Assembly (NCBI RefSeq): GCF_009223885.1
Contig: NZ_CP045144.1
Location: 186,001 to 250,000, forward strand
Reading direction: 5' to 3'
DNA length: 64,000 nucleotides
Origin: Ancylobacter sp. TS-1
Lineage (GTDB): Bacteria > Pseudomonadota > Alphaproteobacteria > Rhizobiales > Xanthobacteraceae
This document shows positions 17,328-24,391 of this stretch, piece after piece (within the stretch, counting starts at the first letter, position 1; every line of letters starts with the position of its first letter). The notes under the pieces were generated by a model. It saw only the letters and a program-made list of their open reading frames with translations, ran no database searches and was not told the DNA's origin. The position numbers and the translations under genes were made by a program.

Positions 17328-18695
17328 TCACTCGGCCGCGCTGCGCAGGTTCGCCGGCACCGAGGCGCGGGCGACCTCGCCGACATCCGCCAGCTCGGGA
17401 AGGCGCCAGGCCAGCGCCATCAGGCGCTCGGTCACCTCGTCGCCGACGACGAGGGCGGACTGATGCGCGAACTTGCGCGCCAGATGCTCGTTGCTGAGCG
17501 GCTTGTCATGGCTGCCGATGGCGCGCTCGATCGTCTTCTCGATCTTGCGGCCGTCTTCGAACTCGACCTCGATCACCACGGAAGCCTCGTGGATCGAGGT
17601 GTCGGAGGTGGCGTCGACCTTGCGCCGCAGGGCGACTAGCTCGGGGGCGTTGGCGGCCTCGTCGGTGAAGGCGGTCGGCGAGCCGTCGCCGCGCAGCAGG
17701 GCGCAGGCGGCGGCGTGGAAGACGCTGAACTTGGTCTCAAGCCCGGTCTTCGGCTCGCGCTTGCCGGTCAGCTCCAGCACCAGCGGATGGGTGCGCAGGC
17801 GCACCGCCGCGATCTTCGCGACGTCCGCGCCCAGCTCCTCGCGCAGCTGCTGGCAGCCGTCGATGGTGGGATGGATGACGATGCCGCAGGCGAAGGGCTT
17901 GTAGGAGTTGAGCCCGGCTTCCCACGTCTCGCCGAGGCTGCCGAGGATCTCATTATAGTCCCGCTTGGTGGACAGCACATTGGCGAAGCCGCGCGGCGCC
18001 TCGATCGCCTGCAGCGAGCTGTCGAAGCCGGCGCGGGCGAGGAAGGCGGCGAGCGCGCCGTTGCGGGCGGCGACACCCGGATGCAGGCTCTTGCACATGG
18101 TGCCGAACATCTCGCGCAGGCCGGAGGCCTGCGTCGCGGCGATGCCGAGCGCCCAGGTGATCTGCTTCTCCTCAAGCTTCAGAAGGTGGCTGACGGCGGC
18201 GGCGGCGCCGAAGACGCCGGTCGTACCGGTGATGTGCCATCCGCGATCGTAATGCTCGGGATAGACGCTGTTGCCGAGGCGGCACTCGACCTCGACACCG
18301 ATGATGAGCGCTTCGAGGAAGTCGACGCCGGACACCGGCATGTACTCGGCCGTGGCCAGCAGCGCCGAGGCGACCGGGCCGGCCGGATGGATGATGGTCT
18401 TCAGATGGGTGTCGTCATAGTCGAGCACGTGCGAGGAGATGCCGTTGACCAGCGCGGCATTGGGTACGTCGAGGCGCTCGGCGCGCCCGATCACCGTCGC
18501 CTGCGGCTTGCCGGCGAAGGGCATGATGCCGCCCAGCGCGCAATCCACCGTCTCGTGACGGGCGCCGCCCACGGCGCAGCCCAGCCAGTTGAAGAAGGTA
18601 CGCACGCCTTCCTCGCGCACGGACTGGGGGATGTCGTCGAGCCGGGTACGGGCGATCCAGGCGGCGAGCTGCTTGGTGACGTCTTTCTGGGACAT
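17328..18695 (-). CDS. MmgE/PrpD family protein (second copy)
   Basis: A 455-residue MmgE/PrpD protein with the family blocks KPQATVIGRAERLDVPNAALVNG (here split over the ATVIG and NGISSH motifs), HVLDYDDTHL, HPAGPVASALLA, MFGTMCKSLHPGVAARNG and NSYKPFACGIVIHPTIDG. Possible activities are dehydration, epimerisation or decarboxylation of a di- or tricarboxylate. AAGGAG precedes the ATG. It lies 11 bp after the SDR gene and 11 bp before the dehydrogenase-like gene, so all four proteins of the operon should be made together. The pairing of a PrpD protein with a decarboxylating dehydrogenase repeats the arrangement at 10.6-13.1 kb. Confidence 0.87.
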   Translation of the reverse strand: MSQKDVTKQLAAWIARTRLDDIPQSVREEGVRTFFNWLGCAVGGARHETVDCALGGIMPFAGKPQATVIGRAERLDVPNAALVNGISSHVLDYDDTHLKTIIHPAGPVASALLATAEYMPVSGVDFLEALIIGVEVECRLGNSVYPEHYDRGWHITGTTGVFGAAAAVSHLLKLEEKQITWALGIAATQASGLREMFGTMCKSLHPGVAARNGALAAFLARAGFDSSLQAIEAPRGFANVLSTKRDYNEILGSLGETWEAGLNSYKPFACGIVIHPTIDGCQQLREELGADVAKIAAVRLRTHPLVLELTGKREPKTGLETKFSVFHAAACALLRGDGSPTAFTDEAANAPELVALRRKVDATSDTSIHEASVVIEVEFEDGRKIEKTIERAIGSHDKPLSNEHLARKFAHQSALVVGDEVTERLMALAWRLPELADVGEVARASVPANLRSAAE

Positions 18696-18706
18696 TCTGT
18701 TCTCCT

Positions 18707-19501
18707 TTAAACGAGGCCGCGCGCGATGCCGCCGTCGACATTGATGGCCTGGCCGGTGACGTAGCTGGCGAGGGGACTGGCGAGCCAGGCGACCATGACC
18801 GCGATTTCCGCCGGCTCGGCGAAGCGTTTGAGGGGGATCTCGTGCGAGAATTCCTCGAAGATCGTCTCGATGCCGACGCCGCGCTCTTCCGCGAGGCGGG
18901 TGGCGCGGTTGATCCAGAGCGGGGTCTTGGTACGGCCCGGCCCCACGCTGTTGATGCGGATGCCGTGCTCGCCCAGCTCCAGCGCCAGCGTCTTCACCAG
19001 GCCGAGCAGGCCGGCCTTGTGCACATTGGTCATGACCTGATGGGCGTAGGGCATCTTGGCGGCGGCGGCGCCGAGGGTGACGACGGCCGGTGCGTCGCCC
19101 TTCGCCAGCAGCGGCGCGCCGGCGCGCACCGTGCGAACGGTCGAGAGCACGTTGAAGCGGTAGCTGGCGAGCCAGTCCTCATCCGAGAGGGTGGCGAAAT
19201 CCGCCCTGACGCTGCCGCCCACGGCGCTGACGAGCACGTCGAGGGCGCCCCAGCGCGCCTCGGCCTCGCGGGCGAGAGCGTCGGCGGCGCCCGCATCCTC
19301 GACCACGTCGGCGACGATGACGGAAGGCGCGCGGCCGGTCGCGGCCTCGAGGCGGGCGGCGGCGGCGTCCAGATTGTCGCGGCTGCGCGAGGCGATGATC
19401 ACCTGCGCGCCCTCGCGCAGCAGGATCTCGGCCGTGGCCTCGCCGATCCCATAGCTGCCGCCGACGATGACGGCACGGCGTCCGTCAAATCCGAGATTCA
19501 T
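18707..19501 (-). CDS. SDR-family protein lacking the catalytic Ser and Tyr
   Basis: A 264-residue short-chain dehydrogenase/reductase-like protein. The nucleotide-binding GGSYGIG (residues 14-20) and the NAG-like segment (VSAVGGS) are present and the C-terminus ends VTGQAINVDGG as in classical SDRs. At the active site, however, the YxxxK motif reads TNVHK (residues 158-162), so Tyr is replaced by Thr158 while Lys162 remains, and the usual Ser position holds Ala145. Such divergent SDRs may use other residues or act as binding proteins. The start overlaps the abrB end by 17 bp and has AGGAG inside abrB, so translation is coupled. Confidence 0.85.
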   Translation of the reverse strand: MNLGFDGRRAVIVGGSYGIGEATAEILLREGAQVIIASRSRDNLDAAAARLEAATGRAPSVIVADVVEDAGAADALAREAEARWGALDVLVSAVGGSVRADFATLSDEDWLASYRFNVLSTVRTVRAGAPLLAKGDAPAVVTLGAAAAKMPYAHQVMTNVHKAGLLGLVKTLALELGEHGIRINSVGPGRTKTPLWINRATRLAEERGVGIETIFEEFSHEIPLKRFAEPAEIAVMVAWLASPLASYVTGQAINVDGGIARGLV

Positions 19502-20591
19502 AATGGCTCCTCAGCACGAAGCGGTAGATGCGGAACACCACGAGGATGGTCGACGAGATCACCGCGATACGGACGATGTGGAAGGCTGTCACCAGCTCGG
19601 CATCGGCATGCATCGCCTTGGCGGTCAGCACCATTTCAGTGATGGCGGCGGGGGCGAGGCCGAGGAAGCTGGTGGTCAGCGGCAGGCCGGTGGCGAACGA
19701 CAGAAGCTGGGCGCCGGCGGCGGCGGCGAAGATCAGGAACACCGCGACCAGAAGGCCCGAGGCCGCCACGCGCGGCAGGCGCAGGAAGAGTTCGCGGCGG
19801 AAGCGCAGGCTCAGCCAGACGCCGATCATGATCTGCGCGGCGACGATGAGAATGCCCGGCACCGCCACGGTGAGAATCCCCGAGGCGCCGAGCGCCGCGC
19901 TGGGCAGCAGCGAGCCCAGCAGCCAGGGATTGGGGATCACGGTCGGCAGCAATATCCGGGCGCCGATATAGGCGATGACGAGGCCGATGCCGAGCAGCAG
20001 CAGGTCATGCGAGCCGGCGACATCGACGGTGTTCACATTGCCCTGCTCACCAAAGGCGAACACCAGAAACGGCACGGTGCTGACGACCGTGGTCACGCGC
20101 AGGGCATGGACGATGGAAACCGTGTTGGTGTCGCCCCCGCGCGCCGCCGCCACCACCGCCATGTCCGCCATGCCGCCGGCGGCGGTGGCGAAGAAGGCCG
20201 TGGTCGGGTCGATCCGGGCGAGCGGGCGCATGATGAGGGCGCCGACGAAGGTGGCGGCGATGATGTAGAAGGTCGACGCCAGCATCGCCGGCAGCAGCTC
20301 CAGCGAGGCGAGCAGCAGGTGCGGCGTGAAGCGCATGCCGATGGCGAGGCCGACGACGACCTGCCCGATCTCGCGCAGATGCGGGCCGGCCTGCAGCGGC
20401 ACGCCCGACACGGTCAGCGCGCCGCAGACGAACAGCGGGCCGAGCATCCAGGGCAGGGGAACATGCAGCCGCATGGCGCCATAGCCCGCAGCGGTGGCGA
20501 TGGAGTAGGTCGCGACGAGGCGCAGCCACCAGCGCAGCCGGGGTGACGCGAGCAGGCCCGATTCGTCCGAATCCTTCGGTATTTCGGCCAT
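19485..20591 (-). CDS. AbrB-family membrane protein (putative transporter)
   Basis: A 368-residue polytopic membrane protein of the AbrB/'ammonia monooxygenase-like' family (Pfam AbrB, a duplicated hydrophobic unit; not the DNA-binding AbrB). About ten hydrophobic spans, with the repeated unit visible as PLPWMLGPLFVCGAL near the N-terminus and NPWLLGSLLPSAAL in the second half, and ATAAGGMADMAVVAAARGGD in the middle. Members are often encoded beside tripartite carboxylate transporters and are presumed carboxylate or amine permeases. The ATG at 20591 overlaps the stop of a 42-codon ORF (TGATG). It heads the operon continuing into SDR, PrpD and dehydrogenase genes. Confidence 0.85.
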   Translation of the reverse strand: MAEIPKDSDESGLLASPRLRWWLRLVATYSIATAAGYGAMRLHVPLPWMLGPLFVCGALTVSGVPLQAGPHLREIGQVVVGLAIGMRFTPHLLLASLELLPAMLASTFYIIAATFVGALIMRPLARIDPTTAFFATAAGGMADMAVVAAARGGDTNTVSIVHALRVTTVVSTVPFLVFAFGEQGNVNTVDVAGSHDLLLLGIGLVIAYIGARILLPTVIPNPWLLGSLLPSAALGASGILTVAVPGILIVAAQIMIGVWLSLRFRRELFLRLPRVAASGLLVAVFLIFAAAAGAQLLSFATGLPLTTSFLGLAPAAITEMVLTAKAMHADAELVTAFHIVRIAVISSTILVVFRIYRFVLRSHYESRI

Positions 20592-20719
20592 CAGCGCGCG
20601 GCTCCCTCGCGTCCTTGGCGCGCGCGCGAGGCTTGCGACGGTCGCCCCTCGACGCCATTGTGCGTGCCGGCGCGGGCCGGCATCGGCAAAGGGCGGCGTG
20701 CGAAGCGAAGAATGGACAT
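20591..20719 (-). CDS. Possible 42-residue leader peptide coupled to abrB
   Basis: ATG at 20719 follows GGGAGG by five bases, the best ribosome binding site in this leader, and the frame stops with a TGA that overlaps the abrB ATG (TGATG). The peptide starts MSILRFARRPL and is Arg-rich (10 of 42 residues), without a membrane span. It could be a leader peptide that couples or tunes abrB translation, or a chance frame. Its overlap geometry and ribosome binding site argue for real translation. Confidence 0.4.
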   Translation of the reverse strand: MSILRFARRPLPMPARAGTHNGVEGRPSQASRARQGREGAAR

Positions 20720-21051
20720 AACGACCTCCCGGCGGCCCGTCTCGAAGCGGGAAGGCCGCCGGCGGAACCTGCGCCGATTGAGACAGCAACAATGACAACT
20801 GTCAACAGATCGACCGCAAACGGAGGCGCATTCAGGCGCCTTCCGCCCCACCGGCGCCATCCGAAAATATTGGCATAAAAGGCAATGATCCTGCCGGCTT
20901 GACCTGTGAGGGTCCGCAATTCCGATCCGGGCTCTCGCCAAATGTGTTGACAGTTGACGGACGCGGATACAGTCTTGGCCTGCCTAATCCACGAGGCCGA
21001 GCACGTGACACGTCCGGCCGACCGATCGAGATGGAACGGCGGGAGGAAAAC
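20592..21051. promoter_or_regulatory. Divergent control region between abrB operon and tctCBA
   Basis: A 460-bp region without a conventional gene apart from the small leader ORF. It carries TGACAACTGTCA (20793-20804, palindrome) followed by ACA on the abrB side, and TGTTGACAGT (20945-20954), the reverse complement of ACTGTCAACA, on the tctC side. TTGACA (20947-20952) with TACAGT (20968-20973, spacing 15) is a possible tctC promoter overlapped by the second site. The two sites suggest common control of both divergent operons. Confidence 0.55.
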
Positions 21052-22047
21052 ATGACAGATTTCACACGCAGAGACGCATTCAAAATCACGGCAGGCGGGC
21101 TTGCGGCCGCCGGCGGCCTCGTCGCCATGCCGTCCATCCTGCGCGCCGCGAACTACCCCACGCGCCCGATCAACGTCATCGTGCCGTTCGCGACGGGCGG
21201 CTATAATGACCGCCTGTCGCGCGCCTTCGCGCCCTATCTCGAAAAGGAGATCGGGCAGCCGCTGGTGATCGTGAACAAGCCGGGTGCGGGTACCCAGCTC
21301 GGCAATTCCTACGCGCTCAACCAGCCGGCCGACGGCTACAGCATTCTGTGCACCTCGGCGGCGCCCTACATTCCGCTGACCGTGCTGCTGCAGAACGCGC
21401 CGTACAAGGTCGAAGACTTCTCGATGATCAACCTGCCGTCGCGCGACTACACGCTCGCGGCGACCTCTTCCGACGGTCCGGTCAAGACCTTCGCCGAAGT
21501 GATCGAGAAGCTGAAGAAGGACCCGACCAGCCTCAGCATCGGCGTGCAGCCGGCCTCGGCCGACTTCGCCAACATGGTGCTTGCCTTCCAGGCGGCGGAG
21601 ATCGACGCCACCAAGCTGCGCATCGTCACCTATGACGGCGGTGGCCCGGCTCGCAACGCGACCGCCGGCGCCCAGGTCGATGTCGGCTTCGTCGGCGGCG
21701 AGGGCTTCCTGCCGCTGAAGTCGAAGATCCGCCCGCTCGCCATCTTCGCGGCCGAGAAGGTCGACTGGTATCCGGACGCACCGCTGATCGGTGCCGCCGG
21801 CATCAAGACCGACTTCGTCGAGGGCTCGCAGCGCGGCTGGGCCGTCTCCACCAAGCTCAAGAACGAGCAGCCGGAGATCTACAAATTCCTCGTCGGCGCC
21901 ATCGAGCGGGCGAGCAAGAACCCGAAGTCGATCGAGACCCTGAAGCTTCAGGAGCTTGCGACCACCTGGTACGGCCCCGAGGCGTCCGACAAGGCGTATC
22001 TCGACAATGCCTCCAAGATGGCCAAGTACGTCGACCTGCTGAAGTAG
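21052..22047 (+). CDS. tctC: Tripartite tricarboxylate transporter substrate-binding protein (TctC family)
   Basis: A 331-residue periplasmic binding protein of the TctC/BugD family, the first component of a tripartite tricarboxylate transporter. The N-terminus has a twin-arginine-like signal (TRRDAFKIT) and hydrophobic core, cleaved probably after residue 31. Family blocks: YPTRPINVIVPFATGGYNDR (carboxylate-binding loop), VIVNKPGAGTQLGN, ADGYSILCTSAA, and WYPDAPLIGAAG. Substrate is a di- or tricarboxylate, or another organic acid. GGGAGGAAAAC precedes the ATG. A perfect 12-bp hairpin follows the stop, separating it from tctB and probably giving extra binding-protein mRNA. Confidence 0.92.
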   Translation: MTDFTRRDAFKITAGGLAAAGGLVAMPSILRAANYPTRPINVIVPFATGGYNDRLSRAFAPYLEKEIGQPLVIVNKPGAGTQLGNSYALNQPADGYSILCTSAAPYIPLTVLLQNAPYKVEDFSMINLPSRDYTLAATSSDGPVKTFAEVIEKLKKDPTSLSIGVQPASADFANMVLAFQAAEIDATKLRIVTYDGGGPARNATAGAQVDVGFVGGEGFLPLKSKIRPLAIFAAEKVDWYPDAPLIGAAGIKTDFVEGSQRGWAVSTKLKNEQPEIYKFLVGAIERASKNPKSIETLKLQELATTWYGPEASDKAYLDNASKMAKYVDLLK

Positions 22048-22058
22048 GCCGCATCAGG

Positions 22059-22092
22059 GAAGGCGGGCCGCGCCAAAGTCCGGCCCGCCTTC
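22059..22092 (+). terminator. Intercistronic hairpin between tctC and tctB
   Basis: GAAGGCGGGCCG and CGGCCCGCCTTC are perfectly complementary over 12 bp with a 10-base loop, followed by ATTCTCAC rather than a T run. It is likely an attenuating or 3'-end-protecting hairpin that favours tctC message over tctBA. Confidence 0.6.
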
Positions 22093-22123
22093 ATTCTCAC
22101 TCCTCGGACGAATGGAGATGAAG

Positions 22124-22624
22124 ATGCGTATCGGTCGGCAGACCTATGCCATCGACTACGGCCATCTGGCACTCATCACGGTGCTCGCCGGCGCGGTCTT
22201 CTGGTACCTTTTCGACGCGCGCAGCGTATCGCTCAGCGTCAACAACCTTCTGCTGGTGCAGCCGGTCGCGATCTTCGCGCTGGCGATGTACCTGTTCATT
22301 CTGCCGCAGTGCTTCCACAAGGTCGACGCCCGCGAGGCGGCCAAGGCCGCCGCCGAGGACGATCCGTTCGCGATCAAGCTGTCCACGGACCGGGCGGATG
22401 TGATGCGCATGGCGGCACTCGGCGTGTCGCTCGGCCTGATGGTCTTCCTGCTCGACGTCATCGGCTTCGATATCGCCATCTTCCTGTTTGCGGCGGCGGC
22501 AATGGCCGTCTGCGGCGAGCGCCGCCCGCTGCATCTGGTGGTTTTCTCACTCGCCGTCACCCTGATCACGATCTACGGCTTCCGCGCCCTGATCTCCTAT
22601 CCCATGCCCACCACCCTGCTGTGA
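22124..22624 (+). CDS. tctB: Tripartite tricarboxylate transporter small membrane protein (TctB family)
   Basis: A roughly 166-residue membrane protein with four hydrophobic spans (about residues 15-33, 43-63, 97-117, 122-158), as in TctB, the small membrane subunit of tripartite tricarboxylate transporters. TctB is poorly conserved in sequence, so the call rests on size, topology and its place between tctC and tctA. Three in-frame ATGs (22112, 22118, 22124) are possible; 22124 was chosen because GGAG lies six bases before it. It ends 10 bp before tctA. Confidence 0.85.
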   Translation: MRIGRQTYAIDYGHLALITVLAGAVFWYLFDARSVSLSVNNLLLVQPVAIFALAMYLFILPQCFHKVDAREAAKAAAEDDPFAIKLSTDRADVMRMAALGVSLGLMVFLLDVIGFDIAIFLFAAAAMAVCGERRPLHLVVFSLAVTLITIYGFRALISYPMPTTLL

Positions 22625-22634
22625 GGCGCGCCCG

Positions 22635-24206
22635 ATGATCGACATTTCCGCCTTCAATGATGCATTGGGCATCATGTTCACGTCGGCCGGGTCCTGGGGA
22701 TGGATCGTCCCCGGCCTGATCGTCGGCCTCGTCTTCAGCGCCATTCCCGGCATCTCGATCACCATGGCCATGGCGATCGTGCTCCCGATGTCGCTCTACA
22801 TGGATTTCTTCTCGGCCATCGTCTTCCTGACCTCGGTCTATACCGGAGCGGGGTTCGGCGGGTCGGTGCCGGCGATCCTGATGAACATACCGGGATCTCC
22901 ATCCTCCTTCGCCACGACCTTCGACGGCTATGCGATGTCGCAGAAGGGCGAGCACAATGAGGCGCTGGGCTACGCGCTGTTCGCCTCGACCCTGTGCGGC
23001 ATCGCCGGTTACGTGCTGCTGCTTCTCGTCATCGAGCCGCTGGCCGACATCGTGCTGCGCATCGGGCCGGTGGAGATGTTCGCGGTGGCGATCTGGGGCA
23101 TGATGCTGCTGGGCTCGCTCGGCTCGGCCTATATCAGCCGCGGCCTGCTGGCCGCCGCCCTCGGCATCCTGCTCGGCACCGTCGGCATGAACACCGCCGG
23201 CTTCACCCGTGGCACGATGGGCCTGCCGGTGCTGCTCGACGGCATCGCGCCGATCCCGGCGATGATCGGCCTGCTGGCCGCGAGCCAATTGCTCAGCCTG
23301 GCCAGCCGCGACTACATCATCGAGGCCGAGGGCTCGCGCGAGGTCAGCCTGCGCAAGATCCTCAAGGGCTGCTGGGGCACCCTGAAATATCCCGGCGTGC
23401 TGCTGCGCGGTTCGATCATCGGCATCATCATCGGCGCCGTGCCCGGCGTCGGCTCGTCCATCGGCAACCTGATCGCCTATGCCGAGACCAAGCGCACCGC
23501 CAAGGACAGCGCGACCTTCGGCAAGGGCAACCCCAAGGGCGTCATCGCGGCGGAATCGGCCGTGGCGAGCGGCGAGGGCGGCTCGATGGCGACCATGCTG
23601 GCGCTCGGCATTCCCGGTGGCGGCGCGACGGCGATCCTGATCGCGGCCTTCATGATGCACAACATCGTGCCCGGCCCGAACTTCATCGAGACCCAGAAGC
23701 CGATGGTCTACGCCATCATCCTCAACAACATCGTCCAGGCGATCGTGCTGCTGGCGGTGGGCATCGGCTTCATCTACGTCGCCTCCAACATCATGAAGGT
23801 GCGTACCCGCTACGTGCTGCCGGCGATCCTCGTCATCGCCACGCTCGGCACCTTCGCGGTGACGGGCGAGGCGGCCGGGCCGATCACGCTGTTCGTCTTC
23901 GCGCTGCTCGGCTACGCGCTCAACCGCTACCAGTACCCGGTGTCGGCGGTGGTCGTGGGCATCCTGCTCGGGCGCATGCTGGAGACGGAGTTCCTGCGCT
24001 CCTACCAGCTCTCCGGCGGCAATCCGCTCTACATACTCGAGCGGCCGGCGGCGATGGCCATCTTCGCGGTAATGCTTGCCTCGCTGGCGATGACCGCCTG
24101 GGGCAAGCGCAAGCAGAACCGGGCCGAGGCGGCCGAGGCGCTCGCGATGGAACGCCTGCGCGACGAGGCGGCGGCCCGCCATGCCGCGGGCGCTACCAAG
24201 AGCTGA
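22635..24206 (+). CDS. tctA: Tripartite tricarboxylate transporter large permease (TctA family)
   Basis: A 523-residue integral membrane protein with about eleven hydrophobic spans, the large subunit that carries the transport path driven by the ion gradient. Two copies of a glycine/proline motif betray the internal repeat of the family: FSAIPGISITMAMAI near residue 35 and GAVPGVGSSIGN near residue 265; GGSVPAILMNIPGSPSS and ALGIPGGGATAIL are further hallmarks. With tctC and tctB it makes a complete transporter. A hairpin terminator follows at 24245. Confidence 0.95.
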   Translation: MIDISAFNDALGIMFTSAGSWGWIVPGLIVGLVFSAIPGISITMAMAIVLPMSLYMDFFSAIVFLTSVYTGAGFGGSVPAILMNIPGSPSSFATTFDGYAMSQKGEHNEALGYALFASTLCGIAGYVLLLLVIEPLADIVLRIGPVEMFAVAIWGMMLLGSLGSAYISRGLLAAALGILLGTVGMNTAGFTRGTMGLPVLLDGIAPIPAMIGLLAASQLLSLASRDYIIEAEGSREVSLRKILKGCWGTLKYPGVLLRGSIIGIIIGAVPGVGSSIGNLIAYAETKRTAKDSATFGKGNPKGVIAAESAVASGEGGSMATMLALGIPGGGATAILIAAFMMHNIVPGPNFIETQKPMVYAIILNNIVQAIVLLAVGIGFIYVASNIMKVRTRYVLPAILVIATLGTFAVTGEAAGPITLFVFALLGYALNRYQYPVSAVVVGILLGRMLETEFLRSYQLSGGNPLYILERPAAMAIFAVMLASLAMTAWGKRKQNRAEAAEALAMERLRDEAAARHAAGATKS

Positions 24207-24244
24207 CGGCCGGTCCGGCCGGACGATCCGACGAACTCCCCCAA

Positions 24245-24276
24245 AGGGGCGGGCGCAAGCCCGCCCCTCTTTCTTT
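24245..24276 (+). terminator. Terminator of tctCBA
   Basis: AGGGGCGGGC, GCAA tetraloop, GCCCGCCCCT, then CTTTCTTT: a classic factor-independent terminator on the plus strand. Confidence 0.85.
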
Positions 24277-24333
24277 GCGGGAAAGGCTGCCGCCTCTAAC
24301 CGCCCGCCGCCGGCCAATCCCCGCACGATGCAC

Positions 24334-24373
24334 GAAAAAAAGCCCCTCCCACCCGTGGTGGAGGGGGCTTTTC
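24334..24373 (-). terminator. Terminator of the dehalogenase-rhodanese operon
   Basis: Read on the minus strand: GCCCCCTCC, short loop, GGAGGGGCTTTTTTT. It lies 19 bp past the rhodanese stop and on the other strand also shows CTTTT, so it may be bidirectional. Confidence 0.8.
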
Positions 24374-24391
24374 CGTCTCCGGCGTCGCGGG

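Noticed and set aside
10571..18695. Methylcitrate cycle (prp) operon
   Set aside because: Two PrpD-family proteins exist, but there is no PrpB, PrpC or AcnD-like gene, and the neighbours are tartrate-type dehydrogenases.
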